64,000 nt of DNA from the NCBI GenBank assembly GCA_025991245.1, contig BQMJ01000024.1, positions 178,432 to 242,431 of the forward strand, read 5' to 3'. Below the pieces are notes generated by a model. It made no database searches. It worked only from the letters and a program-made list of their open reading frames with translations, and was not told the origin of the DNA. The translations under genes and the position numbers were made by a program. Positions 61,288 to 64,000 of this stretch are shown in pieces. This DNA comes from Galdieria partita (Eukaryota > Rhodophyta > Bangiophyceae > Galdieriales > Galdieriaceae). Each line of letters opens with the position of its first letter. The first letter of the stretch is position 1.

Positions 61288-63707
61288 TAAAGACGATTCT
61301 CATAAGGTTCAACTATGAAAGTCTTGGTAAAACGATCGAAACAAAATTTTCGAAACTATCCAAATCGAAAAGTTTTTCATTATATATGCACTGGAGATAT
61401 CAACGAATTTAACAAGAAAAGGAAATAAAGAAACATCATTATCGTTACCAAGTAATACCCATACAAACCTATATGAAAAGACAAATTTGCGAGAAACATT
61501 ACTGTAGCATTACTGCATAAAAAATTCAATAATTTTTAAAATTAATGGCAACACTAAAAAAAAAAAGATTTCAGCATTTTAGCTTCAGTTCTATCATAAT
61601 GGCATTATGAAAAGGTATTAAAGAGGCACTTATGCAATATATCAAAGGGGAATAGGCAATCTTTGCATTATAAGGGCTACATTTGTATCCAAAGTTTATT
61701 AAAGAAACAATACAAATACCAATTTTACGAGCAAACCATAGAATGAGAAATCAGAGAAATAGAAAGAGGAGGATATATTGAAGAATTTTCATATACCACA
61801 TGTTGTTTACATCATCAATACATTGAACCTGTTCTCGTGGGGTAGATAGTTGTCGACCGTGTGAAACGAAGTTAACACGTTACAGGAATCGGCTCAAAAA
61901 AAATACAATGCTTTTAATGAAAGGGAGTTCATTTGCTATATGACAATGAAATACAGAAGAAAAATGTTTTTTTCATTTATAGAAAAGTAGTAAAAAGAAG
62001 GGACAACCCTTGAATGCAATAACGAAAACAACAAAGAATAAAGAGAGGAAAATGTTAATTGTGACAGATTGCTCAACTGTTGCGACGATTTCTTCGCGTA
62101 GATTGCTCTTTTTTTAGACTAACGTAGCCAGAAGAGTACTATTTAAACGAAAGACTTGAAATCTCAAAACAATGCAAAAGAAGCAGAAAATTGTGACCTT
62201 CAAAAAATCTGAATTAAACGAGGAATGTAACAACTAACACTAGTTTCCAATCCAAAAGAATCTTAAACAAAATGTAGCTGACAGGAAACCAAACTTGGTC
62301 AGTAGCACAACGAGCATAAAAAATAGAAAATACGTAGCTATTCTTTGACAAAAATCATAAATAAGAAACCAGACACAACCAATTTACTTTGCGTACTCCT
62401 ACTTTGAGACAACTAGAGCGCAATGGATTGAAAAACTAGGTATGCCCTGGCTAAAAGCAATAAGAATTTTTCCTTATTTTGGTTTTCTAGGCTTCATTAG
62501 GGTATAATTTCTAGTTAAATAAGCATATTTAACTAAACTTTCAAATACAATTGGAAGATATTAACAGGGTGCTTCAAGGTAAATTCATCCAATATCAGAA
62601 TCCAAAAGGATCTTACACCAAATAGATTTGGCACAAATATCAGACAAAGCAAAAAAGATAATGTGAAAAACATATAAATTTACTGCTCCACTAGGTCAAT
62701 AAAGAACGTCGGTAATAATGCTAATGACAACAAAAAGGAGCTACTTAAGAAAGATGGTCACAATTTCTAAATGCCTCACAAATTCGAATTATTGCGAAGC
62801 AGCAGAGAAATGCTTCAACTCAAAAGAGCTTTGAATTAAAAATACCATCTTAAAATTTACCTTAAATTTCCAGTCTTCCCTTAATGAACAACAAATACAA
62901 ACATACAAAAAACTGGCTCACAAGGCACGTCAATTTTTCACTAGCAAAACAAGAAGCACCATTTAAAATTGACTAATTTTACGAGACTAATAGCAAAAGA
63001 AAAGGTCTTCATAGAAAAACATCGCCTTTTTCTTTAACAAATGAATATAACATAGACAGTGATAATTGTTCAAATGCGGATGGTCCGATACAGGGCAATA
63101 GGAAGTCTTTTTATCAGGTTCAATTAAGTTTTATTAAGGTTTAGTACTGTTTTCACCCGAAGTCATATGCTATAGAAAAATATTGACAGGATACATAAAG
63201 AAACATTCATCCATTGTAAGAAAACTCGAGAATTCTCTACACATTATACAGGGCCTCAACTAAGAACAAAAAAAAAGTACTAAAAGCTTTAATAATTTGT
63301 TTTACAACTTTGACAATAAAAGAGAAAGGTAATAAGGCTAAAAAAAACCAAAAAAGTTTTTCATTGAAACAAACCGCTTAAAATTTTAAATCGGCACAAC
63401 ACAACAAAAGAACAGCTAAGCAAAAAATTCAATAATTAATTAAAGATGACATGTAAAAATTTTTCTGGGATTCTAAGTGCTCCCGCAATCAAACTCAAAT
63501 CCACAAACAAAAAGAAGAACAAACCGAAAGTCATATGGCCATTAGAAAAACACTTATAAAAACTTGCGGCTTAATTAATTATACTGGAAGCACGCGTAAA
63601 ACGATTGATACAATTGAAGGACTTCTCTGATGCATTCATGAAAAAAAAAAGCAGTAAACTCAAAAATACACGTAGCCTGACAGAAAAGAATATGCATTTT
63701 TCTTTCT
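61288..63707. repeat. Subtelomeric tandem unit 2 (about 2.4 kb)
   Basis: It repeats unit 1 in direct order and ends in the telomere. It contains the second copy of the identical 168-bp block (62090-62257). No gene is seen. Confidence 0.85.
62090..62257. repeat. 168-bp block identical in both tandem units (copy 2)
   Basis: Identical to 59596-59763; see that entry for its borders. Confidence 0.8.
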
Positions 63708-63785
63708 TATTCAGGCTTTACTGAGGTTTTACTGAGGTTGTACTAGGTTCTATTAAGGTTTATTAGGTTCTATTAGTGTTTATTA
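63708..63785 (+). repeat. Degenerate proximal telomere repeats
   Basis: Variant units such as TTTACTGAGG, TTTTACTGAGG, TTGTACTAGG, TTCTATTAAGG and TTCTATTAGTG lead into the regular array. Confidence 0.8.
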
Positions 63786-63840
63786 GGGTTTATTTAGGGT
63801 TTATTTAGGGTTTATTTAGGGTTTATTTAGGGTTTATTTA
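63786..63840 (+). repeat. Telomere array, 11-nt variant
   Basis: Five perfect copies of GGGTTTATTTA. This unit contains the plant-type TTTAGGG when read across the junction. Confidence 0.95.
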
Positions 63841-64000
63841 GGGTTTATTAGGGTTTATTAGGGTTTATTAGGGTTTATTAGGGTTTATTAGGGTTTATTA
63901 GGGTTTATTAGGGTTTATTAGGGTTTATTAGGGTTTATTAGGGTTTATTAGGGTTTATTAGGGTTTATTAGGGTTTATTAGGGTTTATTAGGGTTTATTA
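63841..64000 (+). repeat. Telomere array, 10-nt main unit
   Basis: Sixteen perfect copies of GGGTTTATTA reach the last base of the window. The G-rich strand runs 5' to 3' toward the end, as expected at the right end of a chromosome. Confidence 0.97.

Noticed and set aside
63786-64000. Reading the terminal repeat as a CRISPR-like or satellite array
   Set aside because: Perfect head-to-tail 10- and 11-mers with no spacers, G-rich toward the end: this is a telomere.

Overview
The window looks like a nuclear chromosome end from a unicellular cyanidiophycean red alga, most likely Galdieria. This is inferred from four things: typical eukaryotic genes packed at very short spacing; many introns of about 44 to 90 nt; nuclear genes for plastid-type proteins (Der/EngA GTPase, DnaG-type primase, DUF1995-like protein, ApaG-domain protein, glutathione reductase with a presequence); and a terminal telomere array on the right. 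Exon junctions were placed by hand from GT..AG (once GC..AG) borders, reading-frame continuity and family alignment. Every multi-exon model given adds up to a whole number of codons.

From 1 to about 42.15 kb is gene-dense core chromosome with about 27 genes on both strands. In order they are: UBA/UIM ubiquitin protease (cut by the window edge), DUF1838-like protein, gamma-tubulin complex protein 4, a caprin-like coiled-coil protein, Der GTPase, a secreted M20 dipeptidase with an in-frame stop, ApaG-domain protein, DUF1995-like protein, an EEF1A-type lysine methyltransferase, NAA50, TMEM18, glutathione reductase, Nup88, a BRSK/AMPK-related kinase, MRE11, ribosomal protein S29, mitochondrial EF-G2, exosome MTR3, ARL1, a MYST acetyltransferase, a small basic protein, PEX11, DnaG primase, ubiquitin-L40, a p24 cargo receptor, N-myristoyltransferase, an insulin-degrading-enzyme-type protease and an NDR kinase. 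Spacers are extreme: 11 bp between the divergent NMT and IDE start codons, 16 bp between PEX11 and DnaG, 14 bp between the MYST gene and its convergent neighbour. The genes are housekeeping functions with no obvious shared pathway.

From 42.15 to about 53.4 kb the character changes. One P-loop ATPase gene (RHS/Crinkler-like, itself broken by an in-frame TGA) sits among diverged direct copies of a non-coding repeat at about 42.7-44.5, 47.8-48.3, 48.9-49.3, 50.6-52.1 and 52.5-53.4 kb, plus one short gene-like relic.

From 53.4 kb to the end there are no convincing genes. The sequence is AT-rich with adenine in excess on the plus strand. It finishes with two tandem subtelomeric units of about 2.5 kb (58.79-61.29 and 61.29-63.79 kb). 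The units carry degenerate telomere-like tracts inside and at their ends and share a perfect 168-bp block within otherwise diverged sequence. The telomere follows: five 11-mers GGGTTTATTTA, then sixteen perfect 10-mers GGGTTTATTA to the last base. The layered subtelomere, with its telomere-like seams and preserved core block, is the most unusual structure in the window.
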